DNA of 64,000 nt, from NCBI RefSeq assembly GCF_014647495.1, contig NZ_BMPH01000011.1, forward strand, positions 1 to 64,000, written 5' to 3'. The DNA is from Glutamicibacter protophormiae. Lineage in GTDB: Bacteria > Actinomycetota > Actinomycetes > Actinomycetales > Micrococcaceae. Under the pieces are notes generated by a model that was not told the origin of the DNA, did not search any database, and saw nothing but the letters and a program-made list of their open reading frames with translations. The position numbers were made by a program, and so were the translations under genes. Every line of letters begins with the position of its first letter. The first letter of the stretch is position 1. This document shows positions 1 through 9,263 of the stretch, piece after piece.

Positions 1-52
1 TTGGCGACATGCCCGGGGTCCCGGGTGTTGGTTTTAGGTGGCTACACTCTCA
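1..52. other. possible IS end truncating the methyltransferase
   Basis: The methyltransferase frame stops at about position 50, just after its NPPY motif, and the DNA leftwards no longer encodes the family. The stretch at 26-50 contains TTGGTTTTAGGTGG, and a very similar string lies at 2036-2048. An insertion sequence terminus would explain both the abrupt stop and the unrelated DNA, but no transposase is visible in the window, so this is a guess. Confidence 0.25.
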
Positions 53-1600
53 ATCCTGAAGAGCCCCTTTCACGAACCATAGGGCAATGTAATCCAGGTT
101 CTTGTTATAAGGGCGACTACCGAAGACGAATTCGTAGTCTTCTTTTTGTTCCCTGGTTTGTACTTTTGCCCCTACATACGGTGGGTTTCCGATTAGGTAG
201 ATCTCACCACCGTCATTCGGACAGACCATATTCCAATCGACGCGTGTCGCGTTGCCCTGGACGATTTGCCCGGCTTCCTTCAACGGGATCAGCTCAATCT
301 TGAGATTGAACTTCTCGTAGAATTCAGCGTTCATCTGGTGCTTGGCAATCCACAACGACAAGATCGCGACTTCTACAGCGAAGTCGTCGATCTCGATCCC
401 GTAGAAGTTCTCAATATTGATACGGGACTCCAGGGAGATCCGCTGGTATTTGATGCTCAAATCACCGAGGCGTTCAAGGATAGCGTGCTCTAACTGGCGT
501 AATTGCTTGTAAGCGATGACCAAGAAGTTCCCCGACCCACAGGCCGGATCGAAGATCTTAATCTTGCCGATTCGATCCAGCAGCTTCTCTAGCCGAGGAA
601 CCGAGTTGTAAGCGTTGCCGAACTGCTCTTTTAACTCGTCCATGAACAGCGGTTCAATGGTCTTGAGGATGTTCGGTACCGAGGTGTAATGCTGTCCCAG
701 GTTCGAACGCTTACCAGGGGTGACGATCGTTTGGAACATCGAACCGAAAATATCTGGATTGATCTCACGCCAGATCAGCGACCCGGCCTCAATCAACAGG
801 TCACGTGCTTTCTTCGTGAACTGAGGGACAGTCTGCTCCGCGGTAATTTGGAAAAGCCGGCCATTGACGTACGGGAACGCTGCCAGATGAGCAGGTTTCG
901 CGGAAGCGAACTGCGTATCCAAGGCAGTGAACAAGTCGGTCAGGAATTCAGCGACATCCGAACCGTCCGCTTGGGTATGCGAGCCCACAGCGTTGGTGAA
1001 CTGGTTCTCCGTGAAAATTCCGGTGTCTTCAGCGAAGAAGCAGAACAACAACCGGGTGAAGAACGTGTTCAAAGCATGACGTCCCGTAGGGTCATCGAAG
1101 AGTCCGGGGTTGGCTTGGAGAAGCTCGTCGAAGAGTTTGCCCATGCGTTCTGCGGCTTTGACATCCGCGTGGGCTTCGGCGGCATACTGGGCTTTTTCCA
1201 TTCCAGCCCAGGGCAGGAAGAACGTGAAGTGCTGATCGATCTCCCGGATGGGGATCATCAGAGTCTCGTTCGTCTTGGTATCGATCGCGACCAGCTCGGC
1301 GAAGTCGGTGACGATGACGAATCGGGTGTTGTAGCGCACCACTGTCGGGGACGTGCGGAGTTCTTCAATGACCGTCAGAGGGTCCTCGGTGGTTTCCTTG
1401 AAGTAGACCACATTCTTCTGTGCCACTTCGGTCGCTGGATCTTCTGCAACGTTCAAAGAGCCGTTGCGCAGCCGGGTGATATTGCCCTGGGCTCTGCCAT
1501 AAGCCGCCAGCAGATCGAAGATGAATTCTCGGGTGTAGGTTTCTTGCCCTCCCAGGGGAGCGACACGTTCCTCGACAGCTTTGAGATTAAGCTTTACCAA
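50..1600 (-). pseudogene. MmeI/type IIL-like class I SAM-dependent DNA methyltransferase, 3'-truncated
   Basis: This 516-aa product has the layout of the N-terminal part of an adenine-specific DNA methyltransferase of the MmeI-like group. An alpha/beta N-terminal domain ends with TFFLPWAGMEK (127-136). A helical spacer follows, then SAM-binding motif I DPACGSGNFL (351-360) and catalytic motif IV GNPPY (471-475). Full family members run to roughly 900 residues with a target recognition domain after NPPY, and here the frame stops about 40 residues past it. I see no clear PD-ExK nuclease motif at the N-terminus. The protein should bind SAM but lacks its specificity region, so it is probably inactive. 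It may be a restriction-modification relic, as an hsdR relic lies 3 kb away. Confidence 0.75.
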
Positions 1601-2050
1601 AGCAACTCCTTCTACCGAGCCCCTGGCTTCGGCCTCACGACAAACCCTTGCACATCACAGCCAACACAGGGGGAGCGGATTTGCAAGGCGCACCTACCCG
1701 AATCTTACCGGTGCGCTAGGACAACGTGATATTCCCCGACCGTCAAAGAGGCACCGAGAACTCCTGGAGTCTCCGGAGAAGAAAGAGTTCGAGCATGTCC
1801 CGAAAACGCTAGTTCGCCCTTTTGGTCCTCCACGGTATCGGCCCCTAGTTTCGGGAATCCGTTGGCAGCACCATCGCGCCATTCGATCACTCAGCTCGGA
1901 TGGCGCTATTTTTCATCCCGAAAACCACCGTTTTTGACCAGACAACCAAGAACCAGGAATCCCCGGCGTATGACTGTTAGTTTCAATTGGCGGTTTATCA
2001 CCGTTAAAAATGGAGCATCGCACAGCACCACCCACTTTGGTTTTAGATGG
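1601..2050. other. intergenic region, no supported gene
   Basis: About 450 bases upstream of the methyltransferase. Several short overlapping open frames exist on both strands but none resembles a known protein or has a convincing ribosome site. The A+T-rich stretch near 1970-2050 looks like debris from mobile DNA. Confidence 0.4.
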
Positions 2051-2099
2051 TTGAAGGCGGGGCGCTAATTTCCCGGTGGAAATAGTGCCCCGCCTTCAA
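2051..2099 (-). terminator. strong hairpin downstream of the metal ATPase
   Basis: A 13-bp perfect stem (TTGAAGGCGGGGC at 2051-2063 with its complement at 2087-2099) encloses a second small hairpin (ATTTCC/GGAAAT). It lies directly after the minus-strand ATPase stop and probably ends that transcript. No clear U-run follows on the minus strand. Confidence 0.6.
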
Positions 2100-2116
2100 C
2101 GGCAACGAAACCAGCG

Positions 2117-4057
2117 CTAATGCAGGACGTTGCCCGGCTGCTGGGTGAGCTGCTTGCGGTGGATACGGGCAGCACGAAGGCCGTTGGCAATCACGATGAC
2201 TTCTGCGACCTCGTGAACCAGCACTACCGCGGCTAATCCAAGCACTCCGGTAATAGCCAAGGGCAGCAGGACAACGATGATCGCCATTGACAGGACGATG
2301 TTCTGATTCATGATCGCTCGGCCCCGTCGGGCATGGGACAAGGCTTGCGGGATCAGTCTCAAGTCATGGCCGGTGAAGGCTACGTCGGCTGATTCTATGG
2401 CGGCATCGGCACCGGTAGCGCCCATCGCAATCCCCACGGTAGCGCTAGCCAAGGCAGGGGCATCGTTGATCCCGTCACCGATCATCCCTGTAGGAACCTG
2501 CTGCACCGACGAAGCGATTTCACGGGCCTTGTCTTCAGGTCGCAGTTCGGCATGAACGGTGTCTATACCGGCGATTGAAGCCAGCGCGTGGGCAGTACGG
2601 GAGTTATCGCCGGTGAGCATCACCACGTCGATTCCCTGGTTATGCAGGTCTCGAATTGCCTCGGCCGCTTCAGGGCGTAGTTCATCGCGCACGCCGATCA
2701 CGCCAATGACCTGCTCTGCACGGGTGACCATGACGCAGGTTTGCCCGGAGGCCTCCATGGATTCAACAGCGGAAGCAAGCGATCCTGGGGCAATCCATCG
2801 AGGACTGCCGACCCCGACCTGAACACCATCCAGGACGCCGGTAATGCCGTGTCCTGGCTCTTCGTTAACCGCCGCTGCCTCCGGGATCGCGGGTACTGCT
2901 GCGGTGATGGCCGTAGCTAGAGGGTGGGTGCTGTGCTGTTCCAGGGCGGCAGCAACGGCGAGCACCTCTTCGCGAGTCGCATCATCAACGGTCTGGACTT
3001 GCGTGACCACTGGCTGATTGCGTGTGAGTGTTCCAGTTTTATCTACCGCGATGCGGCGCAGGGAACCAAGCCGTTCGAAGGCTGCTCCGCTTTTGATGAT
3101 GACACCGAACTTGCTGGCAGCTCCGATGGCGGAAACAACGGTGACAGGAACGGCGATGGCCATCGCGCAAGGCGAGGCTGCGACCAGCACGATCAGTGCG
3201 CGGGTGATCCAGGTTTCGGGATCGCCGAAGATCGCTCCAAGCACAGCAACCAGTACGGCCAGGACGATGACACCGGGAACCAGCGGGCGGGCAATGCGGT
3301 CAGCGAGCCGTGCCCGTTCGCCACGTTCCGACTGGGCTTGCTCGACCAGGCTCACCAACGTGGTCAGGGAGTTGTCCGTGCCGTTTGCCGTTGCAGTGAC
3401 TACTAGCGCGCCGGATGAATTGATGGAACCAGCAGCAACCTGGTCGCCTACGGTTACTTCCACGGGAATTGATTCCCCCGTGATAGCGGAGGTGTCCAAG
3501 CTGCTTGATCCTTGGCTGACCACGCCATCGGTTGCCAAGCGTTCACCAGGCTTCACGCGCAGGGCATCGCCAATCTTGATCTCTGCTGCACTGACCACGA
3601 CCGGTGCGTCGTCACGGATGACGGTGGCCGTTTCCGGGACGAGCTTCAACAAAGAGCGCAGGCCCGAGCGTGCCCTGTCCATGGCTTTGTCTTCCAGGGC
3701 TTCGGCAATGGAATACAGGAATGCCAGGGCTGCGGCTTCTTCGATATATCCGAGGATGACCGCACCGGTGGCGCTGATGGTCATCAGCAGCCCAATGCCG
3801 AGTTTCCGTTTCGTGAACAGGTTTCGCAGGGCGCCGGGCACAAAGGTAAAAGCGCCCAGCAGCAGGCCGATCCAAAACAGCACCAAGGCCACGATGGCGG
3901 CGCTTTCGCCGTGGGTGCTCCATTCAAGGACGAGCCCAGCGAGGAAGAAAACGCCTGAGGCTATGGGGACGAGCACGTGCCAATCCCGCCACCAGGGCAG
4001 TTCCTCTTCGAATTCTTCGGTGGGTTCCGGTGAATCGCAACCGCAGGCGGAACTCAT
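2117..4057 (-). CDS. heavy-metal P1B-type ATPase (CtpG/CmtA-like cadmium/zinc exporter)
   Basis: Membrane pump of 646 aa expected to export divalent soft metals using ATP. Visible motifs in order are the actuator ITGES, the transmembrane metal site SPC (in AASPCAMAIAVP) instead of CPC, the phosphorylation loop DKTGTLTR, the P1B-specific HP dipeptide (STHPLATA) and the hinge GDGINDAPAL. There is no N-terminal CxxC domain, only a short acidic tail with ACGCD. The C-terminal helix has HEVAEVIVIANGLR where P1B-4 pumps carry HEG. The start overlaps the repressor stop by ATGA (4054-4057), so the two are translationally coupled. Pairing with a CmtR-like sensor suggests Cd, Pb or Zn; the exact ion is inferred. 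Confidence 0.88.
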   Translation of the reverse strand: MSSACGCDSPEPTEEFEEELPWWRDWHVLVPIASGVFFLAGLVLEWSTHGESAAIVALVLFWIGLLLGAFTFVPGALRNLFTKRKLGIGLLMTISATGAVILGYIEEAAALAFLYSIAEALEDKAMDRARSGLRSLLKLVPETATVIRDDAPVVVSAAEIKIGDALRVKPGERLATDGVVSQGSSSLDTSAITGESIPVEVTVGDQVAAGSINSSGALVVTATANGTDNSLTTLVSLVEQAQSERGERARLADRIARPLVPGVIVLAVLVAVLGAIFGDPETWITRALIVLVAASPCAMAIAVPVTVVSAIGAASKFGVIIKSGAAFERLGSLRRIAVDKTGTLTRNQPVVTQVQTVDDATREEVLAVAAALEQHSTHPLATAITAAVPAIPEAAAVNEEPGHGITGVLDGVQVGVGSPRWIAPGSLASAVESMEASGQTCVMVTRAEQVIGVIGVRDELRPEAAEAIRDLHNQGIDVVMLTGDNSRTAHALASIAGIDTVHAELRPEDKAREIASSVQQVPTGMIGDGINDAPALASATVGIAMGATGADAAIESADVAFTGHDLRLIPQALSHARRGRAIMNQNIVLSMAIIVVLLPLAITGVLGLAAVVLVHEVAEVIVIANGLRAARIHRKQLTQQPGNVLH

Positions 4058-4422
4058 GCTTGCTCCTCTTGTTCTCGATCGGCGCTGGTGGCGCAGTCAG
4101 GGCAGGAAGAGTCCAGGCAAGGTACTTGATCATCGACGGCCAACGTCACGTCAACCAGGGCGCTCAGGGCGGTGGTGAGGTGAGGATCGGTGATTTCGTA
4201 CCGGGTTTTGCGGCCTTCCATTTTCGCCACGACAATTCCGCAGCCGCGCAGGCAGGTCAAATGGTTGGAAACGTTGGCGCGGCTCAGTCCTAGGGCCTGG
4301 GCAAGTTCCGCTGGGTATCCGGGTTCGTGCAGCAAGGACAGGAGGATGCGTGACCGGGTGGGGTCGGCCATGGCGCGGCCAAGCCGGTTCATCGCATCGA
4401 TCCGTGATTCAATGTTCATCAT
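4054..4422 (-). CDS. cmtR: ArsR/SmtB-family metal sensor, CmtR-like
   Basis: This 122-aa winged-helix repressor resembles mycobacterial CmtR throughout. Helix-turn-helix residues LGLSRANVSNHL lead into LTCLRGCG, whose two cysteines correspond to the CmtR metal ligands. A Cys-rich tail (VPCLDSSCPDC) supplies the third ligand plus extra thiols. It should bind Cd(II) or Pb(II) and release its operator. It is the first gene of a two-gene operon with the downstream P-type ATPase. Two adjacent ATG codons (4422 and 4419) could serve as start. A TACAGT hexamer 7 nt before the first ATG suggests leaderless transcription. Confidence 0.88.
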   Translation of the reverse strand: MMNIESRIDAMNRLGRAMADPTRSRILLSLLHEPGYPAELAQALGLSRANVSNHLTCLRGCGIVVAKMEGRKTRYEITDPHLTTALSALVDVTLAVDDQVPCLDSSCPDCATSADREQEEQA

Positions 4423-4452
4423 ACGATGTACTGTACAGCACTTGATGTACTA
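4421..4452 (-). promoter_or_regulatory. candidate CmtR operator/promoter
   Basis: Three GTAC-containing repeats, including the near-palindrome TGTACTGTACA at 4427-4437 and a direct repeat of GATGTACT, overlap the start of the cmtR-like gene. Placement at the start codon fits autoregulation. No experimental support is available here. Confidence 0.4.
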
Positions 4453-4518
4453 GTGGCACCGCCCAAAATCGATCGATTATGGGACGGTCAGTGCGCCACC
4501 GTCCGACCTCAGCCATCC

Positions 4519-4863
4519 CTATCTTTTCGAGACCAACCCAAAGAACCTCTCAAAGAACTCCCCAAGCTTCTGCACCACCCGCCGTTTCTTCTCCCCATGG
4601 TTCTTCTCCTTTGAAAAACGAGACACCGGAGGCAAGACCTTGGTGATCGCTGTTCCCGAGGCCCGAATGCTTCCCTCACGGAACGCAGCATCGATGAACT
4701 GGGCTGTTTCTTCCGGCTTCAAATTCTCCGCAGCGATGATCTCGCCCAGTTCCTTCTCCCGCTGGGCTTCCAAGTATGCAGTCACCGGACCCTGGACCCG
4801 AGAAGCTATATAGTTGCAAATTTCTTCTTCCTCGGCACCAAGATTTACGGTTCTTGGCGGTGC
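4519..4863 (-). pseudogene. hsdR: remnant of type I restriction subunit HsdR (C-terminus)
   Basis: The roughly 115-codon open stretch encodes only the extreme C-terminus of an EcoR124-type HsdR. It matches the family tail: a helix with REKELGEIIAAENLKPEET, then FIDAAFREG, SGTAITKVLPPVSRFS and a final KLGEFFERFFGL. HsdR is normally about 1000 aa, with nuclease and helicase domains that are absent here. An in-frame stop at 4864-4866 and unrelated DNA upstream mark the break. This is a non-functional relic of a type I restriction-modification locus. Confidence 0.72.
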
Positions 4864-5120
4864 TTAAGCTGACCGGTGGTACTGCTCGTGGACTCGATCC
4901 GTAACCTTTCCGATACCCCGGCAGCAGACATACTCACTCTTGGAAACGATGCTGCATTAACGGTAAGGAAACGGCTATGCGCCATCGCTGAAATTTGTAT
5001 ATCCGACGCTCATGCGGGGTCGTGTTTGTTGCGCTACTGTACAAGTTGCTTAAAGGCTTCAGTTCACGATCTCAAAGTGGTAGCGTCCGCGGTATCCATC
5101 GAGACTAAGGAGCAAAATCA
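4864..5120. other. intergenic, 5' region of the copper storage gene
   Basis: No supported gene. The last bases carry the ribosome site AAGGAG for the gene at 5121. One open frame on the plus strand (4876-5124) has no recognisable features. Confidence 0.4.
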
Positions 5121-5528
5121 ATGAGTCACATCATCTCCATGCTGAAAACCCACCCCAACAAACCCAATGACCCGGTCCTTCAAAAGCTTGCGGACTGTAT
5201 CGCCGCCTGTTTCGAATGCGCCCAGAGCTGTACCGCGTGTGCCGACGCGTGCTTGGCCGAAGACATGGTCGCCGAGTTGCGTCTCTGCATCCGGACCAAT
5301 CTCGACTGCGCCGATATCTGCAACGCCACCGTCAACGTGCTGACCCGCCAAACCGGCCAGAACCCATCGGCAGTCAAGGCAATGCTTGAAGCCTGCCGGA
5401 CAGCCTGCCAGCAGTGTGCCACCGAATGCGAGAAGCATGCTGGCATGCACGAGCATTGCCAGGTCTGCGCTGAAGCTTGCCGCCGATGCGAAAAAGCTTG
5501 TGCCCTGCTGTTGGCGGCCATCGGCTAA
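5121..5528 (+). CDS. four-helix-bundle Cys-rich copper storage protein (Csp/DUF326-like)
   Basis: A 135-aa soluble protein with about 16 cysteines in spaced CxxxC/CxxC patterns along predicted helices (for example CIAACFECAQSCTACADAC and CEKHAGMHEHCQVC). This is the signature of cytosolic Csp proteins, which fill the core of a four-helix bundle with Cu(I). There is no signal peptide, so storage is probably cytosolic. AAGGAG stands well placed before the ATG. It is the first gene of the plus-strand copper island and lies just before the CsoR-like operator and the CopB-type pump. Confidence 0.88.
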   Translation: MSHIISMLKTHPNKPNDPVLQKLADCIAACFECAQSCTACADACLAEDMVAELRLCIRTNLDCADICNATVNVLTRQTGQNPSAVKAMLEACRTACQQCATECEKHAGMHEHCQVCAEACRRCEKACALLLAAIG

Positions 5529-5581
5529 GCGTCTGTTGTTGGGCACGAGTGGACAGATGAGTCTTGCCAGACAACTCGATT

Positions 5582-5600
5582 TATACCCCCTTGGGGTATA
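5582..5600 (+). promoter_or_regulatory. CsoR-type copper operator
   Basis: The 19-nt perfect palindrome TATACCCCCTTGGGGTATA matches the ATACCC/GGGTAT arrangement of operators bound by the copper sensor CsoR. It lies about 107 bp before the CopB-like start. No csoR gene is visible in the window, so a regulator encoded elsewhere must act here. Confidence 0.75.
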
Positions 5601-5707
5601 TTCTGAACCTACGCGGGACTTAACGGGCGGTTGCCCCCCAGTGTTAGGACCGGCGTATTCAGACGAGAATTCGAGGCCGCCCTCGGGGGTCCAGGAGGGA
5701 AGCCATC

Positions 5708-7879
5708 ATGAACCACGCACCGGAGAACCGGGAACACGGCCACTCAGTCTCCCCTGGACACGGGGGTCGCACTCTCGCATCCAAAGACAGTCACACGGGA
5801 CACCCGATGTCTGAACAGCCGACTCATGGCCAGGCGACGCCGGCTGGCCATGCGCATTCGGCAGTTGACGATGAACACGCCGTCCACAGCCACGGCGAGC
5901 ACGCAGGACACAGTACCGCGATGTTCAAGAATAAGTTCTGGCTGAGCCTGGCACTCTCAATCCCGGTGGTAATTTTCAGCCCGATGTTCGCCCACCTCTT
6001 CGGCTATCAGATCCCGGACTTCCCCGGCGCCGCCTGGATCGCTCCGGTGCTCGGATCGGTGATCTTCTTCTACGGAGGACTGCCCTTCCTGAAGGGCGGC
6101 TGGAAAGAACTGCGCAGCAAGCAGCCTGGAATGATGCTGCTGATCACGCTGGCAATCACTATCGCCTTTCTCTCCTCGTGGATCACCACGCTAGGCATCG
6201 GCAACTTCAACCTCGACTTCTGGTGGGAACTGGCCCTGCTGGTAGTGATCATGCTTCTGGGCCACTGGATCGAGATGCGCGCCCTAGGCTCGGCGCGCGG
6301 CGCACTAGATGCTCTGGCAGAACTGCTACCTGATGAAGCCGAACGCGTCACCGCAGAGGGCACGGACACAGTACGAATCAGCGATCTATCCGTCGGCGAT
6401 ATCGTACTGGTCCGCTCCGGTAGCCGGCTGCCTGCTGACGGGGAAATCACCGAAGGCCAAGCGGAACTGGACGAATCGATGATCACCGGCGAATCCAAGA
6501 CCGTACCGCGAGGTCCCGGAGACAGCGTAGTGGCCGGCACTGTGGCCACGGACAGCTCCCTGCGCATCAAGGTGGCAGCCGTCGGGTCAGATACCGCTCT
6601 AGCCGGAATCCAGCGTCTGGTCTCTGAGGCCCAGGCCTCCTCCTCGAAAGCCCAAGCGCTAGCGGACCGTGCAGCGGCTTTTCTGTTCTACTTCGCTCTT
6701 GGCGCCGGCATCATCACTTTCCTCACCTGGGTGCTCCTGGGCAGTCCCAACGAGGCGGTGATCCGCACCGTCACCGTTCTGGTCATCGCCTGCCCGCACG
6801 CACTGGGCCTTGCCATTCCACTGGTCATCGCGATCTCCACCGAACGGGCGGCCCGGGCTGGAGTGCTGATCAAGAACCGCATGGCCTTGGAACGGATGCG
6901 CACCATCGATGTAGTCCTCTTCGACAAAACCGGCACTCTAACTCTGGGCCAGCCTGCTCTGACCGGCATTTCCACAGCCCCTGGTCTCAGCGATAACGAC
7001 TTGCTGGCACTGGCGGCCGCAGTTGAGGCGGACAGCGAACATCCCTCGGCCCGGGCTATCGTCGCAGCGGCCCGGGCCCGAGACATCCGGATTCCGACTG
7101 CTACCGAATTTACCTCGCTGACCGGGCGTGGCGTGACCGCCAGCGTCGATGGAGCCGACATCATGATCGGCGGACCGAACTTGCTTGACTCCCAAGCCCT
7201 GACGATCCCGCGAGAACTGCAGGAGCAGACTCAGCCTTGGGTCGAGCGAGGCGCCTCCGTACTCCACGTGGTTCGTGCTGGGCAAGTGATTGGTGCCCTG
7301 AGTTTGGAAGATGAGATCCGCGCCGATTCCCGCCAGGCCGTTGCCGCGTTGCAGTCCCGGGGCCTCAAAGTCGCGATGATCACCGGTGATGCGCAGCAGG
7401 TCGCCGAAGCAGTGGCTGGAAAGCTGGGCATCGACGAGGTCTTCGCCCAAGTTCTGCCCCAGGACAAGGATAAGAAGGTTGCCGAGCTGCAGGCCCGCGG
7501 CCTGAAAGTGGCCATGGTCGGGGACGGGGTCAACGACTCCCCAGCACTGGCTCGGGCCGAGGTTGGCATTGCCATCGGTGCCGGCACCGATGTGGCAATA
7601 GAATCGGCGGGGGTTGTCTTGGCCGGCAACGACCCGCGGGCGGTGATGTCTATGCTGGAACTATCCAGAGCCAGCTACCGCAAGATGATCCAGAACCTGG
7701 CGTGGGCCACCGGCTATAACGTGATTGCGGTCCCGCTGGCTGCCGGAGCACTGGCGTTTGCTGGGGTGTCGATCTCTCCGGCCATCGCAGCGATCCTGAT
7801 GTCCCTGTCCACCATCGTGGTCGCGCTCAACGCCCAATTGCTGCGACGCATCAATCTCGATCCAGACACCATACATTAA
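5708..7879 (+). CDS. copB: copper-translocating P-type ATPase, CopB-like
   Basis: A 723-aa P1B-3-type pump. The first ~80 residues are His-rich (repeated HG, HSHGEHAGH) in place of CxxC metal domains. The membrane metal site is CPH (ACPHALGLAIPLV), typical of CopB pumps. Other motifs are ITGES, DKTGTLTLGQ, SEHPSA and GDGVNDSPAL. The family exports copper or silver across the cytoplasmic membrane. An AGGAGG-like site precedes the ATG at 5708, and a CsoR-type operator lies upstream, so copper induction is likely. Confidence 0.92.
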   Translation: MNHAPENREHGHSVSPGHGGRTLASKDSHTGHPMSEQPTHGQATPAGHAHSAVDDEHAVHSHGEHAGHSTAMFKNKFWLSLALSIPVVIFSPMFAHLFGYQIPDFPGAAWIAPVLGSVIFFYGGLPFLKGGWKELRSKQPGMMLLITLAITIAFLSSWITTLGIGNFNLDFWWELALLVVIMLLGHWIEMRALGSARGALDALAELLPDEAERVTAEGTDTVRISDLSVGDIVLVRSGSRLPADGEITEGQAELDESMITGESKTVPRGPGDSVVAGTVATDSSLRIKVAAVGSDTALAGIQRLVSEAQASSSKAQALADRAAAFLFYFALGAGIITFLTWVLLGSPNEAVIRTVTVLVIACPHALGLAIPLVIAISTERAARAGVLIKNRMALERMRTIDVVLFDKTGTLTLGQPALTGISTAPGLSDNDLLALAAAVEADSEHPSARAIVAAARARDIRIPTATEFTSLTGRGVTASVDGADIMIGGPNLLDSQALTIPRELQEQTQPWVERGASVLHVVRAGQVIGALSLEDEIRADSRQAVAALQSRGLKVAMITGDAQQVAEAVAGKLGIDEVFAQVLPQDKDKKVAELQARGLKVAMVGDGVNDSPALARAEVGIAIGAGTDVAIESAGVVLAGNDPRAVMSMLELSRASYRKMIQNLAWATGYNVIAVPLAAGALAFAGVSISPAIAAILMSLSTIVVALNAQLLRRINLDPDTIH

Positions 7880-7978
7880 TCACACTAGACCAGTTTCAAG
7901 CGCTTTCTTTTGCCGGGCACAGGATGCGCCAGTACCCTTGAGATGAAAACCTTCACTCTGGTGGAAAGGCAGGATGCG

Positions 7979-8452
7979 ATGAATCAGGTTATGATGCCTC
8001 GTCGTTTCCTGTCTCTGCTTGTCCCTGCGCCGGGCAATCCTGCTGGCCGCCGCCCGGTTATTCTTATGCTGGGTTTGGCCGGAATCATCCTCGGAATCTT
8101 GGGGATGCATGTCTTAGGAGCGTCCCACCAAGCGCCAGATACTGCTGGTCTGAGCGCGGCCTCTGCGCACCAAGCAGTCTCCCACGATCACGGTCCAGCC
8201 GTAATGGCCACAGATGGGACGGTCGGTGGCGAGGCAGATAGTACCTGCTACGGGCCATGCAATGGCGAACATCATCTCATGGCTGCCATGTGCGTACTCA
8301 TAGTCATTGTCCTGGCCGTCTTGTGGTTTCTTCCTAAGCGTTGGTTCATTATTCCTGGCAAGGGGCTGCGCGCCCCGCCAGTCATGCCTGCACCGGCAAA
8401 CCGGTTGCCGTGGACTCCCTCACTCATCGAACTCTCTATCAGTCGCACATAA
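7979..8452 (+). CDS. DUF6153-like small membrane protein
   Basis: About 157 aa. I chose the ATG at 7979, preceded by GAAAGGCAGGA, over an in-frame start at 7910. One hydrophobic helix near the N-terminus (VILMLGLAGIILGILGMH) and another near the middle (AAMCVLIVIVLAVLWFL) flank a His-rich segment with STCYGPCNGEHH. Layout and copper-gene context resemble actinobacterial DUF6153 proteins, whose function is unknown. It may bind or sense copper at the membrane. Confidence 0.6.
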   Translation: MNQVMMPRRFLSLLVPAPGNPAGRRPVILMLGLAGIILGILGMHVLGASHQAPDTAGLSAASAHQAVSHDHGPAVMATDGTVGGEADSTCYGPCNGEHHLMAAMCVLIVIVLAVLWFLPKRWFIIPGKGLRAPPVMPAPANRLPWTPSLIELSISRT

Positions 8453-8525
8453 AAACGCCGGTCGCTTTCCCCATACCGGGGAGAGCTCCGGCTATTCGTG
8501 CTCACCCTTGTGTGCCGCCTTGGCC

Positions 8526-8543
8526 GGGTATTGATGGATACCC
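8526..8543 (+). promoter_or_regulatory. inverted repeat GGGTAT-N6-ATACCC before the DUF305 gene
   Basis: Perfect 6-bp arms separated by TGATGG, 31 bp before the DUF305 start. The arms equal CsoR half-sites but in the opposite order, so it could be a regulator site or an mRNA hairpin. Confidence 0.3.
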
Positions 8544-8573
8544 CGTTTGAGAACACTTTGAAGGAATACCCAC

Positions 8574-9179
8574 ATGAAACGCCTGACTTCCATTTCGGCA
8601 ACCGCTCTTGCAGCAGCGCTCGTCCTGTCCGGATGCTCCACGGACGCTGGCACCACCGAACCTGAAAGCACTATGTCCGGCATGGATCATGGCAGCATGC
8701 CGCCGTCGGCCTCCGATGCTGCAGCCGACCACAATAGTGCCGATGCCATGTTCGCGCAGATGATGACGCCTCATCACGAACAGGCTGTCCAGATGAGCGA
8801 CATCATGCTGGCCAAGAAAAACCTGGATCCCCGGGTTACCGAGCTTGCCCAGGACATCAAAGCCGCCCAGGGGCCGGAAATCAAGAAAATGAACGACTGG
8901 CTCCAGACCTGGGGCGAGCCTATGAAGATGTCCGGAAGCCATGAGATGGACGGGATGATGACCCCGGAGGACCTTTCCAACCTCGAAGCCACCCAGGGCA
9001 CCGAAGCTTCGCGGTTGTTCCTGACCCAAATGATCGCCCACCATGAGGGGGCCATCACTATGGCCGAGGACGAAGTCGCCAACGGATCGAATCCTGCAGC
9101 CGTCGAGCTGGCTAAGGATGTTGTCTCCAGCCAGGGAACCGAAATTCAGGCCATGAAGACCCTGCTAGCCGACCTCTAA
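8574..9179 (+). CDS. DUF305 family copper-associated lipoprotein
   Basis: A 201-aa exported lipoprotein. A signal peptide ends in the lipobox LSGC, followed by a Met/His-rich linker (MSGMDHGSM). Two DUF305 repeats follow, each with a paired histidine signature (MMTPHHEQAVQMS and MIAHHEGAITMAEDEV). Proteins of this ferritin-like family are common in copper resistance clusters and probably bind copper outside the membrane. The ribosome site is GAAGGAA. Neighbours on both sides are copper-related. Confidence 0.85.
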   Translation: MKRLTSISATALAAALVLSGCSTDAGTTEPESTMSGMDHGSMPPSASDAAADHNSADAMFAQMMTPHHEQAVQMSDIMLAKKNLDPRVTELAQDIKAAQGPEIKKMNDWLQTWGEPMKMSGSHEMDGMMTPEDLSNLEATQGTEASRLFLTQMIAHHEGAITMAEDEVANGSNPAAVELAKDVVSSQGTEIQAMKTLLADL

Positions 9180-9263
9180 AGACTCCACGTTGCCGCTGCT
9201 GCCTAGGGTGCCGACTCCCCTGACCCATCTGAGCAGCACTTCTGATTGATTCAAGGAACCACC

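Noticed and set aside
2036-2048. Repeat of TTGGTTTTAG-TGG seen at 30-43 as a pair of IS ends
   Set aside because: Same orientation rather than inverted, only about 13 bases, and no transposase between; too weak to call an element.
4876-5124. 82-codon plus-strand frame before the copper storage gene
   Set aside because: No ribosome site, no family resemblance; likely chance.
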